A stretch of 64,000 bases of DNA from NCBI GenBank assembly GCA_019426215.1, contig CM033403.1, positions 37,086,754 through 37,150,753 of the forward strand, in the 5' to 3' direction. The notes under the pieces were generated by a model. It made no database searches and had not been told where the DNA came from. It saw only the letters and a list, made by a program, of their open reading frames with translations. The translations under genes and the position numbers were made by a program. Below are positions 1-16,214 of this stretch, piece after piece. Each line of letters starts with the position of its first letter. Within the stretch, counting starts at the first letter, position 1. Origin of the DNA: Buddleja alternifolia. Lineage: Eukaryota > Streptophyta > Magnoliopsida > Lamiales > Scrophulariaceae.

Positions 1-383
1 GAATCAAATCTACAAATAAATTTATGTTTATCTAAAGAGATTATGGTTCTATCGGCTAAACTATATTCTAGATCTAAATATTCTAACCTTTTAAGATTAG
101 AAGGATCTATTTTCTAGTAAAATGCTGCTATTAATATATTTAAAACTAAAAGGTATTTAATATAGTTTTCATGATCTCGTAATCTAGGTGTTATGTTAAG
201 ATAATTATTAACCCAACTTTCTCTCCTAATTATTAATTGATTTCGTAATTCTAATATTAATTCTGAATTAGTATAATCTAAGTTTTCCAAGGTATTAAGA
301 CAATCAATAAAAGCGCTTAAAATATGAGCGGGAATTGGCTAATAAGCAAAGTGAGTAAATAAATAAGGATTTACGTAGATTTA
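1..383 (-). pseudogene. Decayed coding fragment of unknown family, continues past left edge
   Basis: Read on the minus strand from about 383 down to 1, one frame gives about 125 codons of normal-looking, non-repetitive protein rich in Leu, Asn, Ile and Tyr. It is broken by two in-frame TAG stops (about 340 and 115) and has no start codon. Short pieces include PIPAHIL, LRNQLIIRRESW and LDKHKFIC. A frame this coherent is unusual in such AT-rich DNA, so I infer an old coding sequence. I do not recognise the family. A transposon protein or an integrated viral sequence are both possible, and neither is supported beyond the composition. Confidence 0.45.
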
Positions 384-1568
384 TAAAAGTGGGTTGGGAT
401 TCCCTTTTCCTTAAATATGTATAATTACTCTCATGGATTTTTTGATGTTTTTGTTATTTTTTGGGGTCAAAATAAACCATTTTCAAAATTTGGGGACTAA
501 AGATAAATAAATTGAAAACATAGGGACTTTATATAGGATTTTAAATAAATTCAGTATCTCAAGTATTTTAGTATCGTAATAAAGTAGAGGGGACCACTAT
601 TTTTAATGTTACTAAGGGTATTTTGGACTTTGATGCGTAATTTCCTAGCAAGTATACTAGATCGCACAAGTAGTAATAATGGATGTAAGTCCGAATATCG
701 TTCCCACAGGGACTAAATTATCTAAGTACTGAAAAGTTAATATACTTATTCTAAGTTAAACCAAACGATAATTGATGCCGATTTTAATCAAAGGCTAGAA
801 AGATAACCAAGACAATGATCCAACCAAATTATGCAAGTTAATTATGAATTCCGTTTAAATCAATTATTAGATAGGTTACGCAAAGGCGAAATTTCCTAAA
901 GTACTTACTACCCAATCTCTCAGTGTAGCAATTCTACCCCTTTCAACAATCAACTATATCTCTATATGAAGATTTAATTAAAAGGAATGCATTAAAAAGA
1001 CACTTACAAATTCCTCGTTAAACGAAAAGCCACACAAAGGAATCAATTCTATCTCTAGTCAATTCTACGATATGGTTTTTGTAATTTTAGATGCTTCCCT
1101 AATCTATTATCTCTGAATATCTAGACTAGGCATTTAATCAAACAATTGGTGATCGAGCAATTGTAGGCATTAAGAACAAATCACAAAAACATTGCATAAA
1201 CCCAAATTAATCGATTAAAAACAATATTCAAGCATAACAAGCATAAATTCGGCCTTCACATGGCCTCGGTCTATAAAAGTTTAGTTCATAAATACGAATT
1301 TAAAAGAATGCAAACGAATTCCTAATGACATGATTTTTAATCCAATCTAAAAGAAAACATAAAACACCCAAAGAAACCGTATGTTTGTTGGTGTAGATCT
1401 TGAATCTGTCTTGATGTAGGCGAATCTTCGATCTTCCCGTGTATTTTCTTCTCCCCCGAGCCTCTTTTCTTCAAAGGATCTTTTTCTAGAGTGTTTAGAG
1501 TTGTAAAAAGTGAGAAGTCCCCTAGATTTGACCTAAAATCCGTGTTTTAAAGAATCAGTCCGCTTCCG
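384..1568. other. Gene-free stretch, probably repeat-derived
   Basis: No convincing reading frame was seen on either strand. The block from about 620 reads like non-coding repeat DNA: a cytosine- and adenine-rich strand with a motif around a 'cgttcccacaggga' core near 690-710. I have the impression this kind of motif occurs in plant retrotransposon-related repeats, but I cannot name a family. No target duplication or terminal repeat could be paired. Confidence 0.3.
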
Positions 1569-1664
1569 TGGCGCTGTGGCCCCAAATCTGGCGCTGTGGC
1601 GCCATGTACAAATTAGCTTCTGCATGGTTGGCGCCGTGGCACCAAAACTGGCGCTGTGGCGCCA
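1569..1664. repeat. Two copies of a 36-nt GC-rich unit, 60-nt period
   Basis: Units at 1569-1604 and 1629-1664 are nearly identical. Each contains two TGGCGCYGTGGC-type half units and ends in GGCGCCA. They are separated by 24 nt of ordinary AT-rich sequence. The block stands out sharply from its surroundings in GC content. Function is unknown, and a repeat-element origin is likely. Confidence 0.7.
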
Positions 1665-3589
1665 CTTTGACAGCTTTTTCTTTTTTTCTTCTTTTTAACT
1701 TTGTTTTTTATTCTTTTTCACTTAGATCACTATTTGTTCCCTACAACACAAAATATATGCAATTATATGAAATATGTAGGAAAAAATGGATTGAAACTAA
1801 CTCAAAATTAGGTAAATACGGGCATAAAATGTAATGCAATTATGAACTTATCAGACTTTTCAATGCTAACAGGTCCCACATAGGCCTATATTTAAAGAGT
1901 GAAAATGGGATGAGGCCTATGCATTTTTGCTTTGTGCATTTGGGGTCTATTTACTTCATTTCCCCCAGTGTGTTAGAAAGCATTGATAAGGTTTATGCAG
2001 CGGAAGAGAAACACGACTTCCGTTAGCAACTTCAGATCATCGTTGTTCCATACATGACACATGCAAGGTATTAAATCTTGATATCGATGTCGGGGTAGTA
2101 AATTTATGAAAATTTTGGGGATATTGAAAATTTCAGTTTAGATTTTAAAAAAATCATGGAAATATATAAAAATATTTGAAAATTTACAATGAAATTTTGT
2201 GTAACTTTAAATATCATAATTATGCATTTTTTACACTAATAATATTACATGTATAATATATGCATAATGAATCTTGTTAAGTAGAATAACTAAAACCTAA
2301 TGTGAAAAGTATGAAATAATGGTAGTGAAATAATAATCAAATATCTAAGAACTTTATTAAAATAAAATGTACCACAATTTTAGTAAAAATTATAATTCAA
2401 AACCATACAAATTTCTCAGATGATTTTTATGTGATCTAAATAATTTTTGTGCTCAAACCCGAATTTTTATTAACTTATTGCCTAGCATCACTTTCAGATT
2501 CGTATTTAAATTTATTGATTATTGGTTTACATAATTGGTCATTTATTATCTTATCTTTTCTTTTGATATGAATGATCATTTGACCCTAATTTTTAACTAT
2601 AAAATATTTTTTAAAAAAATTATTTTAAATTTTGAGAAATTTTGGGTTTCGGTCAAAATTTCGATGGATATTTAACAAATATTATTTTAAATTTCGGAAA
2701 ATTCGGGTTTCGACGAAAATTTTGGGAAATTTCGGGTTTTGGTCGAAATTTTGGAAGATATTATGCCAAATTAGATCGAAAGTTTGATTTCGCTTCAGGA
2801 CCCCCAAAAACCAGAAATTTCAACCGAAATTTTGATGTTTCATGCAAAATTTAAGACCCTGGTCCATAAGCAACCAATACAGTTTTAATAGACAAAAAGA
2901 AAAAGTATGGGAGTTTGTAAAATCATTTTCTCATTTTCTAATTAGCTCTTATTTTTACTAACCGGACAATAATGAATGAATTGAGAAATTAAATGAGTTG
3001 GGAAACGGAGTGTTTTGTTCACTATTCGAATTTTCTATTTCAAATGTTGTTTCATCTTTGATTTCATTTATTTATATGGATGCAATTTCTACTAATCTTT
3101 TCTTTAAATGAATAAGTGATGTAAATCTACCATTCTTGACATGCATATAAGTAATTAGAATATGAGATGAAACACCTCTTCAAATTAATTACACCCGAGG
3201 AACACACTTTACAGGGACTTAGAAATATTGAAAAGGTTTTACTAGGGATTGGAATATGAAATGAAATACATTTTGCAAATAATTCGATGTGGTTCATGAA
3301 CTTCTATTTTTTGAAATCTTTTCTTCACATAAATTATCCCCATGTATTTCTATATTTTAATGGCAAAATAATCAAAAACAAATAATAAAAATATTTTTCG
3401 TATATATTAAGGATTCTATAATTGAATTATGTATAGATAATAATGATACATAGAGTTATATAAGTTTATCTTGCTTATTTTATTTTATTTTATTATTTGT
3501 CCAATAAATTAATTAATTACTTAATTTCGCCATCCGGTGAGTGATTAATAATTAAGTATATACTAATTTAGCCAATAAATTAGTGGTAT
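1665..3589. other. AT-rich gene-free DNA with degenerate TTTCGG-rich repeats
   Basis: No gene was recognised. Around 1970-2090 a stretch containing 'ttatgcagcggaag' resembles LTR-adjacent sequence, but no LTR pair was found. At 2635-2860 there are three or four degenerate copies of a GGGTTTCGGTCGAAATTT-like unit, which also keep a short meaningless frame open. Around 3420-3560 there are TTTTA/TTAAT low-complexity runs. Confidence 0.35.
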
Positions 3590-4335
3590 CAAATACCCTG
3601 ATTATCCCTCAAGTTTACTCCCAAATTTTCTTTTGCAAATCTTTCAAGCACGACTCATTAGGTCGTCTCAATTGTCAATGAGAGGAAACCAGATGATGTG
3701 GGTGACAACTAACTAGTCATGTGGCCCACATCGTAACCCAAAGAAGAACGAATGATTGGATTATTCCAAACATTTCCAATTGTGAATACCATATGAGTAT
3801 AAACTTTTTGCTCTGGTGTCCCAATCAAGTAAGAATCATGGACATGTTAAACTCATAGTACTTAACCATATGCATATGTCATAATTTTTTTTTGAGCTCT
3901 TCCTCTTGTGCCTGCCACAAGCATCTCAAATGCTCTGGCCAAAGACTTTGACCTTATTTTTTCATGACAACATAGAACATTTACTCGCTCATTTATGAGA
4001 TAACAAGTTTCATCTTGGCGATCAATTAAGACTGTCACTTGACCGATGGGTGAATTGAGTCTAACTACTTTAATGACAGACTTGATGTCACAAGTGCATC
4101 TTCAACGTGATCCCTAACTACTCAAATCAGCTATGTCACTAACTGTCGTATAGTGAAACCCATGTCACAGAACAGATGCGAGTTGAGTTTGAAGTTCATG
4201 CTATACAAGTATCACTGAGTCCTAACGTGCAATCAGGACTTCTTATTACTTGCGAACGAGTCAAGTAACCAAGGATCAGACCCTGTCAATCTTCCTATCT
4301 CATGTGGAATAGAGGTTTTACATTGATTACATAGA
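3590..4335. other. Compositional island, possible retroelement fragment
   Basis: This segment has clearly more balanced base composition than the AT-rich DNA on both sides, with sharp edges near 3590 and 4335. Both strands carry stops in every frame over short distances. A solo LTR or LTR fragment is the most likely explanation, but I found no terminal TG/CA pair or target duplication I trust. Confidence 0.3.
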
Positions 4336-6015
4336 CTAGACGTTGTACACTACTTACAAGTGCTAATAAAATTTAAGTGAAACCACTATAAATGCCACTA
4401 TTAAATAAAGAAGTATCAATTACAAATCAATATGCCATAACAATATAAATACACTATAACTTATTCATTAAGAAAAAATGATTAAAAAAGTTTAATTTGC
4501 TTGAACTTAAAACGAATAATTCTATAAGTTGTTCACAACATTGTTTGCATTTTAATATACAATTGACTATATAAATATTGCATTGATTGATAAGGAATAC
4601 TAGAAAAACATACAAGAGATAAATTGTCAATACTTAACACGTGAAATTACTGACTTTGGTCGATATATAGTATGGTGCGATCAAATATATATATTAATAT
4701 ATTTTTAAAAGTGTGTTCACACACAAAAAATCTAATAATATTTTATTGATATACACAACATTTTATTTTGATATTTTAATCATTTATGAATTTTAGGGAT
4801 TAACTTTCTATATTTCGCTAAGTCGACATTCATTAATTATTTCGTAATCTTTGCATTTGTAATATTTGTTAATGATATATGTACACACATATTTATATGA
4901 CATTTTCTTTGCTCCAAGAGATATTGCAAAAAATAAGAAAAATCAACTTTATCACATTATATTGCTAAATTGCCCTTCTTTTATTAAACAAACGAATTGT
5001 GAATTGTTGAATCTTACAACCAATCTTTCCATTTAAATAACATCTAATGTCTATTTATATTAATTCTAAGAAATTATAAAAATGACTACAAAAGCAAAGC
5101 GCATGCAGAGGTATATAACTACATAAAATGAGTAATTTTATGTCAGATCTAGTCCAAATATACACTTTACTATGCGAGTGATATATACACTAAAACCATT
5201 GGACTCGATTTAGCATATATATATTTTCCCCATAATAGTTTAAAGATGGTTGACTAGCTTCTAAGAAAGTTCATGAAGTATAAACTACTTGAAACGTAAA
5301 TAAAAGATTGTACTTACCTTACATAATATCATAATTTTGAATTCCTTGCTTCTTTCTGAAATAAGACTATTGAGCATGACAAAAAAATAAAAAGAATTAA
5401 ATTTTAACACATCTATATAAAATGAAACACAAAACATTGAGTCTATCAATATATGTGTACACGTGAATAACCTAAAGGAATTTAATTGTGGCACATAATT
5501 ATTTTCAATTTTTTTTCCAACAACTGATATGGATAGATGTGGTTATCATTTTTTATCTAAAATAATCAAATTTACAAGTTATTTACATACATAATTTGAA
5601 TTGAAATAATTATCTTTTTCTTTCTATCCATTTATTTTGTTGATGATAGTTGTGAATCATTTAATTTTAAAAATGATAATATTTAAATATCAATTGCAAA
5701 ATACATGCATGTAGTCTATAATAAAAATTTACTAACAACTAGTAAGGTATTAATTTCTGAGTACAAATTTTCTGACAATCGAAAACATGATAATATATGT
5801 ATTCTATAATGCAATTGTATTGACAATTAATAAGCATCAATTTCAAAGTTTAGATTTCCAAACAATCTATAACATATTTATATAATATAAATGACACGTG
5901 TTACATCTAAAAAACGGAACTCATCTTTCTACTTCGATTTATTCTCCAAAGATTGCCACATACTTAGAAAAAAGTCATTCATTGATCAATTGTCTCTTAT
6001 AATAAATCAAATATG
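4336..6015. other. AT-rich intergenic DNA, nothing recognised
   Basis: Very AT-rich, with only short chance frames. No RNA gene, terminal repeats or conserved coding segment were recognised. Confidence 0.5.
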
Positions 6016-7179
6016 TTTAGGGGTGAGCACTGGTTTTGAAAAACCGCCCGAATCAACCACACCGTTTTTGTCAATTTTCTAAGAAAATCGTGGTTTAAAT
6101 TTAAATGAAAACCGCACCGCCCTATTCAGTTTGGTTTCAAAATTAGTGTTAAAAAAAAACAAACTGCACCGCCACCGCCTACATACATATATGTTTATAT
6201 TTCTTATTATTCTTTTTTAATTTGAACTTTTAATAGGTTTTACTCGTAATACTATTCATACTTATAGTTATTTAATATGTTTTATTGAATTGATATGATT
6301 GTATCTTTTACATGATTAATAATATGTTCAATAAACGTTCGTGCTTGAGACTTTTAAAGTGATAATATCTTATGATATTTTAGTGTTATATTTTTTAATA
6401 TAATAAGCACTTGAAGAGTTTTTACCAAACAAAAGTATTATGGTATTATATTTATGACAATTGTTCTATTTAACTATCACAATTATTTGTAATAGCAATG
6501 TCGCATTAGATCACCTATTGTTTTATAACATTAAAATATACTTTATAATATCCTTTTGCAGATTTTGGTACACAAATTTTAATAAACAAACAATTACAAC
6601 ATGTTATACAAAAAAATAAAAATAAAATTACAACATGTCATTTTTTGTATTACTTATTTATTTACAAATTTCTCGTCCTACAGTTCATACAAGCTAGATA
6701 AAGATATTTTTTTATATATGAGTGTGTATTTATTTGATATATTTATATATATAGTAAAATATGTACATATTATATTTATACTTAGTTTAAAATAGATATT
6801 TAAAGTGATATACTAGTATTTTTTCTTGTTCTAAACGTATGATAGTATTCTTATATAATAATATGTAATGACACTAGTGTTTTTTTAATGATTCATTGAA
6901 TTTTATCTTGATAAATATTTTTCGGACAAATATTTTCTTAGTTATGAATTCTCATTATATTTTTAATTAATTTAACAAAAAATATGACAAGCATTATTTG
7001 CTTATTTAGTTTTTAAAATATAAAATAACTTGAAAAACCGCCAAACCGTACCGAACCACATAGTCGGTTTTGATTTACAAAACCGTGATTTTAAATTTTA
7101 TTTCCTCCAAACCGCACTTGACAATTCGGTTTGAAATTAATAAAAAAAATCGCAAAATCGAATCGCGATCACACCTAAA
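6016..7179. mobile_element. Non-autonomous hAT-like element
   Basis: The left end TTTAGGGGTGAGCAC (6016-6030) pairs imperfectly with the right end, whose reverse complement is TTTAGGTGTGATCGC (7165-7179). Subterminal regions on both sides are rich in AACCG/CGGTT motifs that can fold on each other, a pattern I know from plant hAT MITEs beginning TAGGGGTGAGCA. The roughly 1.1-kb interior is AT-rich and has no transposase. TATGTTTA occurs next to both ends, but offset by about five bases on the right, so the target duplication is not clean. Confidence 0.5.
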
Positions 7180-7349
7180 TTATGTTTATTGAAATAAGAA
7201 AAGATGTACGACTTATTTAGTAAGTAGTATTTTTTGTGGGATTTATATCTTACTTTGCTAGTTCTTGCACAAAGTCAAAATTATATTTTTCTTAACAAAT
7301 GAGTATAAAAGGACTAGGTGCGCCAGGACAGCTAATTCTATCCCGTTAT

Positions 7350-7359
7350 GAACCCTAAC
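7350..7359 (+). promoter_or_regulatory. Telo-box-like motif in the RH40 promoter or leader
   Basis: GAACCCTAAC resembles the plant telo-box (AAACCCTA), often found near start sites of genes for ribosome and RNA metabolism. It lies about 700 nt upstream of the helicase start codon and just before a CT-rich leader. Confidence 0.4.
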
Positions 7360-7480
7360 CATTAACAACAAATAGCTTTACTTCTCACAACTCTACAATT
7401 CCTCCTCTCTCTGCGAGAAGATTGGAATATTATTTTTTTCTCTCCTCTCCACGATTAAAATCTCAAAGAGAGGGAGATAT

Positions 7481-7483
<3 letters not shown>

Positions 7484-7521
<38 letters not shown>
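7484..7521. repeat. (AT)n microsatellite in the RH40 leader
   Basis: A run of alternating A and T interrupted by two TAC units, directly upstream of AAAGAGAGAAG. It is probably inside or just before the 5'UTR of the helicase gene and is likely to vary in length. Confidence 0.8.
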
Positions 7522-7524
<3 letters not shown>

Positions 7525-7568
7525 AGAGAAGCTGAAGAGGTATTCTGAAGCTCGATTTTCCTCTCGAG

Positions 7569-8040
7569 GTTGGGTTTTTGAATGAATTTCGCTTTTAATT
7601 TTTATTCTTGTTAGATTACTTCATAACCATAGATAAATCGATAAATTCAGTGCGAATTCTTAATCTAGATGTATTTACTGTTTTCATTAACATTGCATTT
7701 TCAGAGTTGCTGGATTATAAATTACTTGTTAAATTTCTGTGTCCTTCCCGTATGTGTATGATTAGTTTATCGTCACGACGAGTTTTGATGTTTTCACTCA
7801 GAATACACCGTGACTACAACTTTTTTAAGTTAACAATCTGAAGCAAATTAACATTCCCACTATAGATACACCATGCGGTTTAACCTCTTATAAGCTTAAA
7901 ACCTTTTGATTCTTTATGATGATTACTGAAACTGCACTATAGAATGGCGCCGTAATGGATGTTGTGTTAAAAGGATTTACTCGTGTTCTGCCTCTCTCAT
8001 TTTTATACATATTGGAAGTAATTTCATTTGGATGTTGTAG
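7569..8040 (+). other. Probable 5'UTR intron of the RH40-type gene
   Basis: The donor CTCGAG|GTTGGG at 7568/7569 and the acceptor ATGTTGTAG at 8040 bracket a T-rich stretch. Splicing removes several upstream ATGs and joins a CT-rich leader to TGTGTTGAAATTGGA just before the start codon. This is inferred from splice consensus only. Confidence 0.55.
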
Positions 8041-8055
8041 TGTGTTGAAATTGGA

Positions 8056-13773
<5,718 letters not shown>

Positions 13774-14618
13774 TAGAGGCGCTGGACACTGATTCTCATT
13801 GAAGATAGTTCATGAAGGATAAGTTAACTATAATATATTGTGGTCGGGTAGGCTCTACGGGGGGAATTCCACATAGTTTTGGTGTGCCACTACGTAGAAG
13901 AATGCTAACATGGCTTCATGTGTCCTCGAGTATTGCTATTATTCTGCGGGGGGTATGTTCCTATAAATGTACTCTGTTAGTCGTCTACTCTATGCTTAGG
14001 GGGAATATGTATATCCCCTTATTTGTATGTTTCTTCATCTACCACATCTTCTTACTAGTATTTTAAATGTACTTTGGCGGATTGCCTCGTGTTATTCGTT
14101 GGGGACATGCCAATTTTTGATCAATAGGAACTCTTAAAGCACATTTTAGTTTGGTGTTGTTTTAGTAGTTCTTCTGTTTAAGGTCCTTTGGAATTAAGTT
14201 ATGGAAGGAAGGACATGTTTTTTTGTTAATGGTATAGGAGTGAGTTTCTATTGGGCATCAGCTGGATCTGTTTTATCACCGTCTTAAAGTTGAAGACGTC
14301 GAAAAATTGTATTTCAAATACAAAAATATACAATGTTATGTAGATGCATGCACTGCGTTTATTATTGCAATTACGTGATGCTTAAGTAATGGCTAGCTCG
14401 AAACAGTCGGTCATTAACAAATTTCAATCTTTAAAAAGTCATTGATTAGAATTAACTTGCCCCCTACTCTGTCGCTAGCCATGGAAATGCTATCCATACA
14501 TTCCTTATAATATGCATATTTGACCTCCAAACTTTTAACAAAGACCTCAACATCAACCTTCTGGAAAAGTACTCACACACACACACACACACATATATAT
14601 GTATGTATATATAAAAAG

Positions 14619-14652
<34 letters not shown>

Positions 14653-14900
14653 ATAAAAAAAAAAGTAAAAGAAAGAAAAGTTCTAGTGCCTTCTTTCCCA
14701 CGGTGGCAGGGCAGATCTTCGGTCTCTTGTCCAAAATTGATAACCCAAGGGGCATTGTGGTAATTTGATTTATGTTGAATAGTACAAAGCTTGGAAGTAC
14801 AACCAAACACTGGATTCCGTTCGTGTAGCGCAGCTTCGGCCAACAATTCTCTCTCTGTCTCCACAATACACATACATAACTACATACATATATAATTGCA
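13774..14900 (+). other. RH40 3'UTR and intergenic spacer with (AC)n/(AT)n repeats
   Basis: The 3'UTR probably runs to roughly 14150-14300. After that the spacer has no frame with coding character. A dinucleotide block at 14573-14656 ((AC)n, then AT-rich (TATG)n and (AT)n) precedes the promoter of the YTH gene. Confidence 0.5.
14573..14656. repeat. Compound (AC)n-(AT)n microsatellite
   Basis: About nine AC units are followed by TATA/TATG units and a second (AT)n run, ending in an A-tract. It lies upstream of the YTH gene. Confidence 0.85.
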
Positions 14901-15140
14901 TACATATTTCAAGCTTTCATATTTTCGCCTTTCGACCGCCTTTTATTTTCTCTCTCTAGGGTTTGCTTTCTTTCTTAACCGCGTCTACTTTGCATTAACT
15001 TTTCTACGCCCAATTATAATTAATATTATCCCCCAAATAATATAAAATCGAAGAATTATATACTGATGTTTGAGGATATCAGAAATTAAATTCAGCTGCT
15101 CTGTATTTTGATCTTCCCGCTGCTGCTTTCTGGGTCAACC

Positions 15141-15155
15141 ATGGCTATGGCTTGA
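15141..15155 (+). other. Four-codon upstream ORF in the ECT6-type leader
   Basis: ATGGCTATGGCTTGA sits in the probable first, non-coding exon, whose donor is near 15181/15182. It encodes Met-Ala-Met-Ala and stops before the splice. The main start at 16215 is in the next exon, so ribosomes scanning this leader would meet this short frame first. Confidence 0.45.
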
Positions 15156-16214
15156 TTCTCTGCTAATTTTCTCTCTATTCGGTACCTTTTTTTTTTATTC
15201 CCCCTTTCCTTTCTTCTATTTATCTGCACGCATTTTCTGTTTCACCTTTTGGTTTTATTCGCTTCTTTGGAACACCAATTTTCGTGTAGGCATATATATA
15301 TATATATATATATATGTGCATTTATTTTTGTGTTCGTCTTTGTTATTTCCAAGTTCAGATTGCGTTGCAAATTGCAATTTAGAGTTTAATTTTCTCGTGA
15401 AGTTTTTTTCTTTATGTTGGGTTGGGGTAATTTTAATGGTTGAGTTGCTTTTGTTCGGGATTGACTGAGCTCAGAACTGTCTTTTGGTTAAGGTGATTCG
15501 GTGTGAGAAATAACTATTTTTCTGGGCTTCAACTAATCTCGGTTCCAACTCCGACAACATATTCGAGCTCTTGAGTTTTTCAGGAATGTGCAGGCAGATT
15601 ACTCTTTGATTGAGAAGGCTAAGTCAATTTGTCTTACGATTGCGGGATTTTTTTTTGTTTTTTTTTATCAATTTTAGGGTACTTGGGCTCTCAAATCTGA
15701 TTGTTTCATTGCCTGTAATGTCTGGTTATTTGTTTGCAGGTATTGATTTCTAGTCATAAGTGAAAGATTGCTTTTAGCCATGTTTGTCCTTATGGACCGT
15801 TTTACCGGTTCTGTATCTATATACTTGACTTGCCACAATATGGGATCTTTACCCTGTGCGAATGGTATTTGAACCATAAACATTTACCAATAATAACAAT
15901 AGAGATTATGGATTAAGAAACCATTATACTCTCTGAAAGAATTTATTGCTGTATTTCACACTTCTTGCTCTTAAGGCACATACTCGTTGATTTCTTTGTG
16001 CTGGGTGATTGTAAAGTTGTTCTCTACTATCAGTTCTTCTGGAAATTCATTCTTTTGTTACTTTAGGTTACTGCATTGGATGTATATTTTTTATCCTTGT
16101 ATGATTGATAACCGGGTGACTCAGGTTCCAATCTAGGTTACAGTTTTTCCATGAGCTCTGAATAAAATTGAAGTATTATAATATTTTATATTTGTAGGAG
16201 TGGCAAGTCCTGGG

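Noticed and set aside
14553..14905. Minus-strand frames over 100 codons
   Set aside because: They depend on translated (AC)n/(AT)n microsatellites and the leader of the YTH gene.
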